A DNA stretch of 64,000 nt from Pseudomonas gingeri (GTDB lineage Bacteria; Pseudomonadota; Gammaproteobacteria; Pseudomonadales; Pseudomonadaceae). The notes under the pieces are model-generated. The model had not been told where the DNA came from and ran no database searches. It saw nothing but the letters and a program-made list of their open reading frames with translations. Of the stretch, positions 27,640 through 35,769 are shown piece by piece (the stretch's first letter is position 1; every line of letters begins with the position of its first letter). The position numbers and the translations under genes were made by a program. The stretch is taken from contig NZ_JACAOS010000015.1 in NCBI RefSeq assembly GCF_013386165.1, positions 248,001-312,000 on the forward strand, in the 5' to 3' direction.

Positions 27640-28188
27640 ATGACTATTACTTTGCTCAACCTGACCCAATTCGATGCTCAGTACGTTGTCAAAAAGGGCC
27701 AACAAATCATTTCAAACCTGCCGGCCATTCAACCGAACGCCAAGCAGACCGTTCCGGTGGCCGACACCTACCAAGTCACTGCCACCACCCTGATCGAAGG
27801 CAACACCTACACCTCCGCGCCGCTGAATGTCTCAGGCAGCATGGGTTTCCTGGCGCAAGTTCTGCAGGTCAAGTCCCAGGGCACTTATGAGTTCGATGTC
27901 GTTGAATTTCCAAGCAGCGCCTCCGATCAATTGAGCTTCCAGAAAACCTGCATCAACCCGGTAACCTTCACCATTCTCAAGGATGGCAAGGCGCTGCAAA
28001 ACATCGTGGTGAACGACAGCGGCCAGAACAAGACCCTGGACATCAGCAACACCTTCTACATCTACGCCGTCATCAACGGCGTCACCACCGAAACGCTGGT
28101 GACTTCCAGTCCCGCAGCCACCATCACCGCCGTCACCAACGGCTCGATGCTTGAGCGCGACTACTACTCGCTGACGATCGCCGGCTAA
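27640..28188 (+). CDS. Uncharacterised beta-rich protein with internal duplication
   Basis: 182 residues, no signal peptide, mostly short beta strands with many Thr/Ser/Val. Residues ~1-90 and ~96-182 look like two copies of one domain: each has a K-G or D-G turn followed by a VPVADTYQVTATTLIEG or LDISNTFYIYAVING stretch and ends FDVVEF or YSLTIAG. The family is unknown to me. The ATG follows AGGAGCTGTTC. First gene of a five-gene unit opposite the ATPase regulator. Confidence 0.75.
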   Translation: MTITLLNLTQFDAQYVVKKGQQIISNLPAIQPNAKQTVPVADTYQVTATTLIEGNTYTSAPLNVSGSMGFLAQVLQVKSQGTYEFDVVEFPSSASDQLSFQKTCINPVTFTILKDGKALQNIVVNDSGQNKTLDISNTFYIYAVINGVTTETLVTSSPAATITAVTNGSMLERDYYSLTIAG

Positions 28189-28255
28189 GCAGCCACCAGA
28201 GGCGGCCATAATGGCACACTGCCATTTTGGTTGCCTCGCTGCCAGGATAATTCCC

Positions 28256-28837
28256 GTGACTCTAAACGCTCGGACGTCCGCTCTCAGGGCTCTCAATCGT
28301 AGCCTTTGCGCCGTGCACCTCAGGTTCTACCAGGAGAGTTGTCTGATCTGGGATTCCTGGCTCGGTGCCGGCGCTGGTCTCTCGATTCCCGATCCCAGGG
28401 ACTGTGATATCGATATCCGCGCTTACTTCACTGACGAAAACACCTGTGTCACCCATATGGCTCCCGCCCGCCCCCCGGCGAAATCGGGGCGCCTGGTCGC
28501 CAAGATGCAAGCCAGGGCGAACACCTATCAGTTCAGTCTCGACAACGAAGCCGCCAGCACCGCCGAAGGCATCGAGTTGTATAACCAGTGCTCGGGCAGT
28601 GTGAGGTTTGAAGCACGGTTTCTGCGCAGTCCTTTCATCCGCACGTTCGAACTGCAGGGCGCACACACCGGCCTGTTGACGGCGACGGGCATGGAAGTCA
28701 CGGCACTGGTCAATGGCATCACGACTGAGCGCGTGTCGATCAACCAGTGGTCTAGCGACCTCCTGATCGATACCCGAGCTCACCATGGCAACGCCACCCC
28801 CACAATCAACCTGATAGTACGCGGGCCTCTGCGCTGA
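28256..28837 (+). CDS. Uncharacterised protein sharing the 27640 domain
   Basis: 193 residues from GTG at 28256, which has AGGATAATTCCC upstream; an earlier in-frame ATG (28211) has no ribosome site. The C-terminal half has EVTALVNGITTERVSIN, which parallels IYAVINGVTTETLVTS of the previous gene, suggesting a shared beta-domain. The N-terminal half contains four of its cysteines and a WDSWLGAGAG stretch. No signal peptide is convincing. Function unknown; part of the five-gene unit. Confidence 0.65.
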   Translation: MTLNARTSALRALNRSLCAVHLRFYQESCLIWDSWLGAGAGLSIPDPRDCDIDIRAYFTDENTCVTHMAPARPPAKSGRLVAKMQARANTYQFSLDNEAASTAEGIELYNQCSGSVRFEARFLRSPFIRTFELQGAHTGLLTATGMEVTALVNGITTERVSINQWSSDLLIDTRAHHGNATPTINLIVRGPLR

Positions 28838-28874
28838 TGCCCGATGCTCACTCCTCCTGACAGGAACGAAGAGA

Positions 28875-29216
28875 ATGACCGATTCGACAAAACTGACGCT
28901 CACCGCCGATGTCACGGACGCTCAGGTGACCTACCTGATCGCGGACAGTGCGGATCAACTGACCATGCTGACCTTGCCTCCCGGCGGTCAGGCGACACAC
29001 CCTACCGATCCGGGCAGCAGCGGATGGCGAGCCTATGCCACCGTGACGTCCAACAAAACCAAGATCAGTGTTCTGACGCCCCAGTTGCTCCCCACCTCGG
29101 CCGATGCAACGCTTTTATGTTCGATCCCCACCGGCGAATCCACGTACAAACTGACACAGGTCAGCAACGTCGACGACAGCAAGACCCCGGACGTCGGGCC
29201 GCCGCAAAACAGCTGA
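28875..29216 (+). CDS. Small uncharacterised beta-rich protein
   Basis: 113 residues with no signal peptide. Pattern LTLTADVTDAQVTYLIADSAD, then a Pro-Gly turn (LPPGGQATHP) and a WRAYATVTSNKTKISV strand pair, resembling in layout the domains of the two genes before it. Ends in a polar tail. Ribosome site GAACGAAGAGA upstream is modest. Third gene of the unit; role unknown. Confidence 0.65.
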   Translation: MTDSTKLTLTADVTDAQVTYLIADSADQLTMLTLPPGGQATHPTDPGSSGWRAYATVTSNKTKISVLTPQLLPTSADATLLCSIPTGESTYKLTQVSNVDDSKTPDVGPPQNS

Positions 29217-29338
29217 GCCCAAAGGACTGCCCACAGCGGCCAGCGGTCCCACGCGCTGCGCCAAACGCTTTCTCCAGGCCTTCGGTCAGGGCGAAGGCCG
29301 GCTCAAACCGCTGTTCATGACTTATGCAGGAGCACACC

Positions 29339-32131
29339 ATGAGCAACACCGAAACTGTGGGCATGCCACACCAACATGACCATTGGAAAGTCGTCGCGCG
29401 CGGCGGCATCGAGCTGGACATTTCCTGGCTCGTTGGCGAAGACAAGACCTGCGTCACAGGCGAGATCCTCTATTGCAATATCAATGAACCCCACCCCTTC
29501 CAGCTAGGTACCCAGGCTCACCCGGCACACGCCGTGGAAATAAAGGTGGGCAATATAGAGGTCACGCTGACGTTGCAGATCGAGCACAGGGAAGCTCAAC
29601 TGACCTGCAACCTGCCCCTCTCCCATGACAAGTTTCTCAACACCGTCATTGGCCACTGGTCATTGGGCCACCTGCCCCCCGAAGACATCGACGAGGGCGG
29701 ACAACCCTTCAGCGAAACACCTTTTCAGGCCATGGACCTGCCGCCCTTCATCTGGCTGCACCCGTTCACACCTGCCGAACGCACGGATATCCGCCTGCGC
29801 TTCATTCGCCTCAAATCCCCCAAGGATCTGCCGCTCTACACAACCTTGAGCCAGTGCACCAGCGCCGCCGAAAAACAGGCTGCTGCCCAGGCCTTCAGTG
29901 GCTTCGTCGCCGATATTTCGAGCTTGCCGCCCCCGATCAATCACTTCCCGGCACTGCGCCTGGAATTGCTTGCCAGTCTCTCGGGCGAGCTGTCATTGCC
30001 GGCTGTCTGGAAGCAGACCGAAAGCCTGCTGGGTCAGGAAGTGGATCATTTCCTTGCCAGCGAACAGTGGACCAGCAGCCAGGCCAGCGTCTGGCAAAGC
30101 CTGTTTGTCCTGAGCCTGACGGGTACCGGTAAACAGAGCGTCCTGGCCGCACAACTCATCGATATATTGCGTGTCGGGCATTTCCTGAGCCGCCTGGAGC
30201 ACTGCGACCCGGCACTCGAAACGCCCAGGGGCCGGGCATTGGTATTGTCGGCAATCCCTGCGTTGCCCGACGCCGTCACGACCACTGACCTGGCCCTCAT
30301 GCCACAGGCGGCCGACAACACCTGGCGGGTGCTCGGCCCGGCGACGCTGAAGCGCGCGCACCAGTGCCTGCTTGGCTATCGGCCCGGGGAACTGGCCGAT
30401 ATCGTCAACGTCATGCCTCACGAACGCCAGGAACGTCAGGAACAGTTGCGCAACTATCGTGAAGAACACGACAGCGACAATACCGAACGGCAGAGCGCCC
30501 GTGACGAAAGTCGCCAGACCTCCGCCAGCAGCGACCTCACCAATGCCCTTCAGGAAGTCATGGCCAGCGACGGCATTGCACGCAACCTGAGCAACGTCTC
30601 ACCGACCTATGAAAACCTCAATGAGTACATCAGCGGTTCATGGACAGGTGCCAATGCCGGCGCGTCCTGGGCGGAACAGGATCGCTCGCAGTTGATCCGG
30701 CAACTCACCGAAAAGGCCGCCCGACATATCGGCGACCGGGTGAGCCGGCAACGGGGCCAGGTCTGGCAACAGGTCTGCGAGCGGCGCCAAAGCAGCCTGA
30801 TCGACAACGCTGGCAGCCAGCGCCTGGTGGGCATCTTTCACTGGGTGGACAAGTTGATGCAGGTGCGGCTGGTCGATATCGGCCGGCGCCTGGTACTGGA
30901 GTTCAAGCTGAAGAACCCCGCCCAACCCTGGCTCGAGCAGGTGCAGCAATCATCCTCCCCGCCGCTGAGTGAACCCCAGTCCCTGGCCGACTCAACACCT
31001 GCGATCACCAGCTACAGCGATGTCCTGCCGAGCAACTATCAGGCGCTTGGCGCACAGTACGGAATCAGCGACCTGGCACCACCGCCCGCGGATACACGCC
31101 GGGTGATCGCCAGTGTCGACCAGATGCTGGTGGGCGACTTGAGCGTGCTGACCGTTCCCAAGGGTTATCAGGCCGTTGATGGACAGATGACCCTGGCACT
31201 TATGGACAACCAGCACAATCTGACCTGCGCGGTGGCCGGCCAGGTCGAAACCCTCTCTGCCACTCCAAGCCCCCCGGCGGCTTTGACGGTTGTCGCGCCA
31301 GCGACCAGCAGCGCCACCAGCGTGGGTAATGTGCTGATCACCCCACTGACCGCGCCGCTCTCACAGGTCACTAGCCTGGCCTTGAAAAATGTCACGGGCC
31401 TCACCGGTCCGATTTCCCTGACGGCCATGTCGGCAGCCGCGGTATGGGGAGTGACGATCGAGGTGAACTGCAAACGTGGCACCGCAGGCGGCGACCCGTT
31501 GCTGGTGGACTGGCAACTGCGCACCTACGAACGTCTGCAGCAGGCCTGGCAACAGGCGCTTGCAGACTATCAATCGGCACTGGCCCGGCAGGTAGAGCGC
31601 GACAGTGCCGGGCATACCACTGAAATCCAACGTACGGTTCTGATGCAGGGGTGCCTGCTGTTGCTGGCGCCAGCTCCGTCCACTCAGGCCGCGTACCTGA
31701 CGACACAATTGAACTGGGCAGAGATGAGTTGGCGCTATGAGACACCGGTCAACGCTGCCCCGCCGCCAAGCTACCCCGTCATTACCGTCCAGGCCCGCGA
31801 ACGGTTGTTCGAGCGTTTCTTGCAAGCCAGTGTTGCCATTGCATTCGTGCCCGTCGAACCCGGACATGAAGCCAGCCTGTTGTTCGCCTTGCAATTCCCA
31901 CAGCCTTGGATCGGCGATCCACACGACACGCCAGCCACCGAAGGCACGCTTGCGTTGCTGGAAGAACAACTGGGGCCACGTCCCGACCATGCCGAACACA
32001 GCCGGCAACCGCAACACTGGACAGTACGGCTGCCAACCTCGATGTTATATTTGCAACAAGACGCGCAATTACCCGCACGGCTGACCGCCCCTCAAGGAGC
32101 AGCACAGATGATCGCCCATGGACATGAATGA
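29339..32131 (+). CDS. Large uncharacterised protein of the collar-protein locus
   Basis: 930 residues, no signal peptide or membrane helix. The N-terminal ~100 residues are beta-rich (WKVVARGGIELDISW), followed by a helical section, then LLGYRPGELADIVNVMPHER with a charged Arg/Glu-rich stretch to residue ~400. I recall similar YRPGE-I-A-x-I-x-NV motifs in large uncharacterised bacterial proteins, but no function. A later part (about 650-730) is beta-rich with Ser/Thr/Pro linkers, then LRTYERLQQAWQQALADYQSA, a helical segment. The ATG at 29339 has AGGAGCACACC before it. Overlaps the next gene by 14 bases. Confidence 0.75.
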   Translation: MSNTETVGMPHQHDHWKVVARGGIELDISWLVGEDKTCVTGEILYCNINEPHPFQLGTQAHPAHAVEIKVGNIEVTLTLQIEHREAQLTCNLPLSHDKFLNTVIGHWSLGHLPPEDIDEGGQPFSETPFQAMDLPPFIWLHPFTPAERTDIRLRFIRLKSPKDLPLYTTLSQCTSAAEKQAAAQAFSGFVADISSLPPPINHFPALRLELLASLSGELSLPAVWKQTESLLGQEVDHFLASEQWTSSQASVWQSLFVLSLTGTGKQSVLAAQLIDILRVGHFLSRLEHCDPALETPRGRALVLSAIPALPDAVTTTDLALMPQAADNTWRVLGPATLKRAHQCLLGYRPGELADIVNVMPHERQERQEQLRNYREEHDSDNTERQSARDESRQTSASSDLTNALQEVMASDGIARNLSNVSPTYENLNEYISGSWTGANAGASWAEQDRSQLIRQLTEKAARHIGDRVSRQRGQVWQQVCERRQSSLIDNAGSQRLVGIFHWVDKLMQVRLVDIGRRLVLEFKLKNPAQPWLEQVQQSSSPPLSEPQSLADSTPAITSYSDVLPSNYQALGAQYGISDLAPPPADTRRVIASVDQMLVGDLSVLTVPKGYQAVDGQMTLALMDNQHNLTCAVAGQVETLSATPSPPAALTVVAPATSSATSVGNVLITPLTAPLSQVTSLALKNVTGLTGPISLTAMSAAAVWGVTIEVNCKRGTAGGDPLLVDWQLRTYERLQQAWQQALADYQSALARQVERDSAGHTTEIQRTVLMQGCLLLLAPAPSTQAAYLTTQLNWAEMSWRYETPVNAAPPPSYPVITVQARERLFERFLQASVAIAFVPVEPGHEASLLFALQFPQPWIGDPHDTPATEGTLALLEEQLGPRPDHAEHSRQPQHWTVRLPTSMLYLQQDAQLPARLTAPQGAAQMIAHGHE

Positions 32132-32720
32132 TTTTTTCCCGGTGGGGGCCGTCGTCCCCTATGCGGGTCCGCTGGCCAGCACCGATGCGGGCGATGGCGT
32201 AAACCTGAATCAGATCAGAACCAATCTTGCCCGTGCAGGCTGGTTGTTTTGTGATGGAACTTCGTTATCGCGCCAGGACTATCCCGAGTTGTTTGGTGTG
32301 ATCGGGTCGGGGTTCGGCTACGCAGACGCCGAGCACTTCAACCTGCCAGACCTGCGCGGTCGCTTTATCCGAGGCGTCAGCGCCGACAGCTCGACGGATC
32401 CCGATAGCGCCGGGCGCAAGGCGTCGGATCATAACGGCAGTAATGGAACCGGGGCGGTCGGAAATCATGTCGGCTCCCTGCAACTCGATGCGTTTCAAGG
32501 GCACGAACACCATTACACCGACATGGTGTCGGCGCAGGTGACGCTGGCACCTGGAGAGGGACCGCTCGCCTATATTCCCGATCCGCTGCCCAAACCCACC
32601 GTCGACATTATCGAAGACACCAATCCGGATGACCACCCACCGCGCAGTTCAACAGAAACGCGGCCTATCAACCTGTACCTCAATTACATCATTCGTTTTC
32701 GGTATCGGGTTGCACACTAA
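32118..32720 (+). CDS. Phage tail-collar domain protein
   Basis: 200 residues with the phage tail-collar (microcystin-dependent protein/MdpB-like) domain: FFPVGAVVPYAGPLAS at the N-terminus, GWLFCDGTSLSRQDYPELFGVIGSGFG, and FNLPDLRGRFIRGV. The C-terminus ends RPINLYLNYIIRFRYRV as usual in the family. In phages these domains trimerise at the fibre tip. No other phage gene is near. Its start lies inside the end of the 930-residue gene, so the two are translationally linked. Confidence 0.88.
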   Translation: MDMNDFFPVGAVVPYAGPLASTDAGDGVNLNQIRTNLARAGWLFCDGTSLSRQDYPELFGVIGSGFGYADAEHFNLPDLRGRFIRGVSADSSTDPDSAGRKASDHNGSNGTGAVGNHVGSLQLDAFQGHEHHYTDMVSAQVTLAPGEGPLAYIPDPLPKPTVDIIEDTNPDDHPPRSSTETRPINLYLNYIIRFRYRVAH

Positions 32721-32776
32721 AACCGAATAACTCCGGCCCCACGCGCACACGACGTCGGGTCGATGCCACAGGCGTC

Positions 32777-33667
32777 TCAGGGCTTTTCGCAAACCACACC
32801 CTGCTCCTCGAGCAGACGCACGAACATGCTCAAGCTTTGCGACACCGTGCCCCGGCGCCACACCAGCCAGGTTCGCAAATAACGCATGGACTCGATCAAC
32901 GGCCAGACACTCACGGTGCTGCAGCCCGGCATGCTTTCCAGCATGCTGCGGGGCATCAACGCCAGGCCGGCCCCGGCGCTCACGCAGGCGAGCATGCCGT
33001 GATAGGACTCCATCTCGTGGATCTTGCCGGGTACCGCGTTATCCCTGGTAAACCAGCTTTCAAAATGGTGCCGGTAGGAACAGTTGGCACGAAAGGCATA
33101 GATGCTCTCGCCGTTGACCTCTTGCGCACGCTGGACGGGCGCATGCTGCAACGGCGCGATCAGCACCATCTCCTCTTCAAAGGCCGGCACCCCTTCCAAC
33201 GCCGGGTGCAGCACCGGTCCGTCGACAAACGCCGCCGCCAGGCGACCGGACAGCACGCCATCGATCATGGTCCCGGACGGGCCGGTGGACAGGTCCAGGT
33301 CAACCTTGGCATAGCGCTGGTTATAGGCCGCCAGCAGTTGCGGAATACGCACCGCCGCCGTGCTCTCCAGCGAGCCCAGGGCAAAGGCGCCTTGCGGTTC
33401 CTCACCGGCCACGGTGGCCCGCGCTTCGCCAACCAGGTCGAGAATGCGCCGGGCATAGTCGAGAAAACTCCAACCCGCCGGTGACAGCCGCAGGCGACTC
33501 TTCTCGCGGATAAACAGATCCACCCCCAGATCCTGCTCCAACTGCTTGATCCGCGTGGTCAGGTTCGACGGCACCCGATGGATGTGCTGGGCGGCCGCGC
33601 TGATACTGCCGTGCTCGGCAACGGCTTTGAAAATCTCCAACTGGACCAGATCCAAGTCATTCTCCAA
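32777..33667 (-). CDS. LysR-family transcriptional regulator
   Basis: 296-residue LysR regulator. The winged helix-turn-helix ([21 protein letters not shown], then [17 protein letters not shown]) is followed by an effector-binding domain (about 90-290). It is transcribed divergently from sad (33756) with an 88-base gap, so it probably controls sad. The effector is unknown. The C-terminus is 56 bases from the collar-protein gene on the other strand. Confidence 0.93.
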   Translation of the reverse strand: MENDLDLVQLEIFKAVAEHGSISAAAQHIHRVPSNLTTRIKQLEQDLGVDLFIREKSRLRLSPAGWSFLDYARRILDLVGEARATVAGEEPQGAFALGSLESTAAVRIPQLLAAYNQRYAKVDLDLSTGPSGTMIDGVLSGRLAAAFVDGPVLHPALEGVPAFEEEMVLIAPLQHAPVQRAQEVNGESIYAFRANCSYRHHFESWFTRDNAVPGKIHEMESYHGMLACVSAGAGLALMPRSMLESMPGCSTVSVWPLIESMRYLRTWLVWRRGTVSQSLSMFVRLLEEQGVVCEKP

Positions 33668-33755
33668 TCGTGAACGATATGCTCACCATTATTCAGTTTT
33701 CAGAACACCAACACCACCGTAATCTGAGGCCATACCCACCCAGCAGGACGGTGTC

Positions 33756-35147
33756 ATGTCTTCGATCTCCAGCCTCACCCATGCCCTGTCGATCAACCCC
33801 GCCAACGGCGAGCAGATCGGCCACTACCCTTTCGAATCCGAGTCGGCCCTGGATGCCGCCCTGTCCCGGGCCGCAGCCGGGTTCTCGCTCTGGCGGCGTA
33901 CGCCAGTGGAACAACGCTCCCAGGCACTGATCGCCCTGGCCCGGGCGCTGCGTGACAACGCCACAAAAATGGCCGAGATGATCACCCTGGAGATGGGCAA
34001 GCCTATCGCCCAGGCCCGCGGCGAAATTGAAAAATGTGCCCAGCTCTGTGTGTGGTACGCCGAAAACGGCCCGGCCATGCTCAGTGCCGAAGCGACCCAG
34101 GTGGAAGGCGGCAAGGCGCGCATAGAATATCGCCCGCTGGGGTCGATCCTCGCCGTGATGCCGTGGAACTTTCCCATCTGGCAAGTGCTGCGCGGCGCCG
34201 TACCGACGCTGCTGGCCGGTAACACCTTTGTGCTCAAGCATGCGCCCAACGTCATGGGCAGCGCCTACCTGCTGTTGGATGCCTTCAAGCGCGCCGGCTT
34301 TCCCGAGGGCGTCTTCGAAGTCATCAATGTCACGCCCGACGGCGTCTCCCGGGCCATTGCCGACCCGCGCATCGCGGCGGTCACCCTCACCGGCAGCGTG
34401 CGCGCCGGCATGGCCATCGGTGCGCAGGCCGGTGCGGCCTTGAAGAAGTGCGTGCTGGAACTGGGCGGCTCGGACCCGTTTATCGTGCTCAATGACGCCG
34501 ACCTCGACGAAGCGGTCAAGGCCGCCGTGATCGGCCGCTACCAGAACACCGGGCAAGTCTGCGCAGCCGCCAAGCGCCTGATTATCGAACAAGGCGTCGT
34601 CCAGGCCTTCACTGAAAAGTTCGTCGAAGCCACCCGCCGCCTGGTTATCGGCGACCCGCTGGCCAGCGACACCTATATCGGTCCCATGGCTCGCTTCGAT
34701 CTGCGTGACGAACTGGATCAACAGGTCCAGGACACCCTGGCGCAGGGCGCGACATTACTGCTCGGTGGCGGCAAAGCCGAAGGACCGGGCAACTTCTACG
34801 CGCCCACGGTCTTGGCCGATGTCACCGACCAGATGACCTCGTTCAAACAGGAACTGTTCGGCCCGGTGGCCTCCATCATCACCGCGCGGGATGCCGAGCA
34901 TGCACTGGCGCTGGCCAATGACAGCGAGTTCGGGCTCACGGCAACCGTCTACACCGCCGATCTGGAACTGGCCCGCCAGTTCGCCGACGAGCTGGAAACC
35001 GGCGGCGTGTTCATCAACGGCTATAGCGCCAGCGACCCACGGGTCAGCTTCGGCGGCGTGAAGAAAAGCGGTTTTGGCCGCGAACTGTCGCACTTCGGGG
35101 TACGCGAGTTCTGCAATGCCCAGACGGTGTGGTCGGATCGCCGCTGA
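33756..35147 (+). CDS. sad: Succinate semialdehyde dehydrogenase Sad (YneI-like)
   Basis: 463-residue NAD-dependent aldehyde dehydrogenase that oxidises succinate semialdehyde to succinate. It is nearly collinear with E. coli Sad (YneI, 462 residues), sharing IEYRPLGSILAVMPWNFP, KKCVLELGGSDPFIVLND (catalytic Glu), RYQNTGQVCAAAKR (catalytic Cys) and FGGVKKSGFGRELSHFG. The ATG at 33756 lies just after the divergent LysR promoter. A stem-loop follows at 35161-35183. Confidence 0.93.
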   Translation: MSSISSLTHALSINPANGEQIGHYPFESESALDAALSRAAAGFSLWRRTPVEQRSQALIALARALRDNATKMAEMITLEMGKPIAQARGEIEKCAQLCVWYAENGPAMLSAEATQVEGGKARIEYRPLGSILAVMPWNFPIWQVLRGAVPTLLAGNTFVLKHAPNVMGSAYLLLDAFKRAGFPEGVFEVINVTPDGVSRAIADPRIAAVTLTGSVRAGMAIGAQAGAALKKCVLELGGSDPFIVLNDADLDEAVKAAVIGRYQNTGQVCAAAKRLIIEQGVVQAFTEKFVEATRRLVIGDPLASDTYIGPMARFDLRDELDQQVQDTLAQGATLLLGGGKAEGPGNFYAPTVLADVTDQMTSFKQELFGPVASIITARDAEHALALANDSEFGLTATVYTADLELARQFADELETGGVFINGYSASDPRVSFGGVKKSGFGRELSHFGVREFCNAQTVWSDRR

Positions 35148-35160
35148 GGTGATCCCTCGG

Positions 35161-35183
35161 CCCGGGAGCCTGACACTCCCGGG
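35161..35183 (+). terminator. Stem-loop downstream of sad
   Basis: CCCGGGAG and CTCCCGGG pair perfectly around a seven-base loop, 13 bases after the sad stop. No U-tract follows directly. It is a 3' stabiliser or Rho-assisted stop. Confidence 0.55.
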
Positions 35184-35212
35184 CCTGCCCCAGGACCCCT
35201 TTCTTACAGGCA

Positions 35213-35244
35213 AAAAAAAGCCCGCATCGCTGCAGGCTTTTTCT
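35213..35244. terminator. Bidirectional terminator between sad and tRNA-Asn
   Basis: AAAAAGCC and GGCTTTTT form a stem with a CG-rich loop, preceded by further A residues and followed by T residues. It would stop tRNA-Asn transcription on the minus strand and sad read-through on the plus strand. Confidence 0.7.
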
Positions 35245-35250
35245 TCTATC

Positions 35251-35326
<76 letters not shown>

Positions 35327-35335
35327 ATGGCGTGT

Positions 35336-35363
35336 ATGTTACTGATATAAAAAGAGAAGTCAA
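35336..35363 (-). promoter_or_regulatory. Sigma-70 promoter of tRNA-Asn
   Basis: TTGACT (-35, 35358-35363) and TAACAT (-10, 35336-35341) are separated by 16 bases, and the -10 box ends about nine bases before the tRNA 5' end. Confidence 0.65.
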
Positions 35364-35769
35364 GCCCTTCCCGAACAGCCGAGACACCGGCCAAAGCGAC
35401 CGCTGGCTCACACATTCGCCCGCCCCTGGAAATTGATGTGAAAAGGATGGCACTTTTCTGAAAGTCGCCTAAACCTGATAACAAGGAAGAACGGCATACG
35501 ATCGACAGGAGTCGAAAGACAACATCCCTCGCACCTCCTGTGAACAATCCGTTTCCTCTCTTTATCCATCATTCCGGGCACACCGGCGGATTGAACGCGT
35601 TCGTTCGTCCGGCGCGACCGAGGAGGTGCACCAGCCAATACCCCGTTCACCCGTGAAGCCGGTCCCGGTTATCGAACCCAAACCCGGACCTAAAAAATAA
35701 AGGAAGACCTGCATTGACGGGCATCTGCTCGAACTCTGCCAGGCGTTTTCCCCCTCAAGGAGATCATCG
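35364..35769. other. Intergenic region upstream of the monohaem protein gene
   Basis: About 400 bases with no gene I can support. Open frames on the minus strand here have no codon signal or family match. A good ribosome site (AAGGAGATCATCG) ends the region. The promoter for 35770 must lie here but no clear boxes are seen. Confidence 0.5.

Noticed and set aside
27640..32720. Prophage or tailocin call for the collar-protein locus
   Set aside because: Only a collar domain is phage-like. No sheath, tube, baseplate, holin, lysin, terminase or integrase is present.
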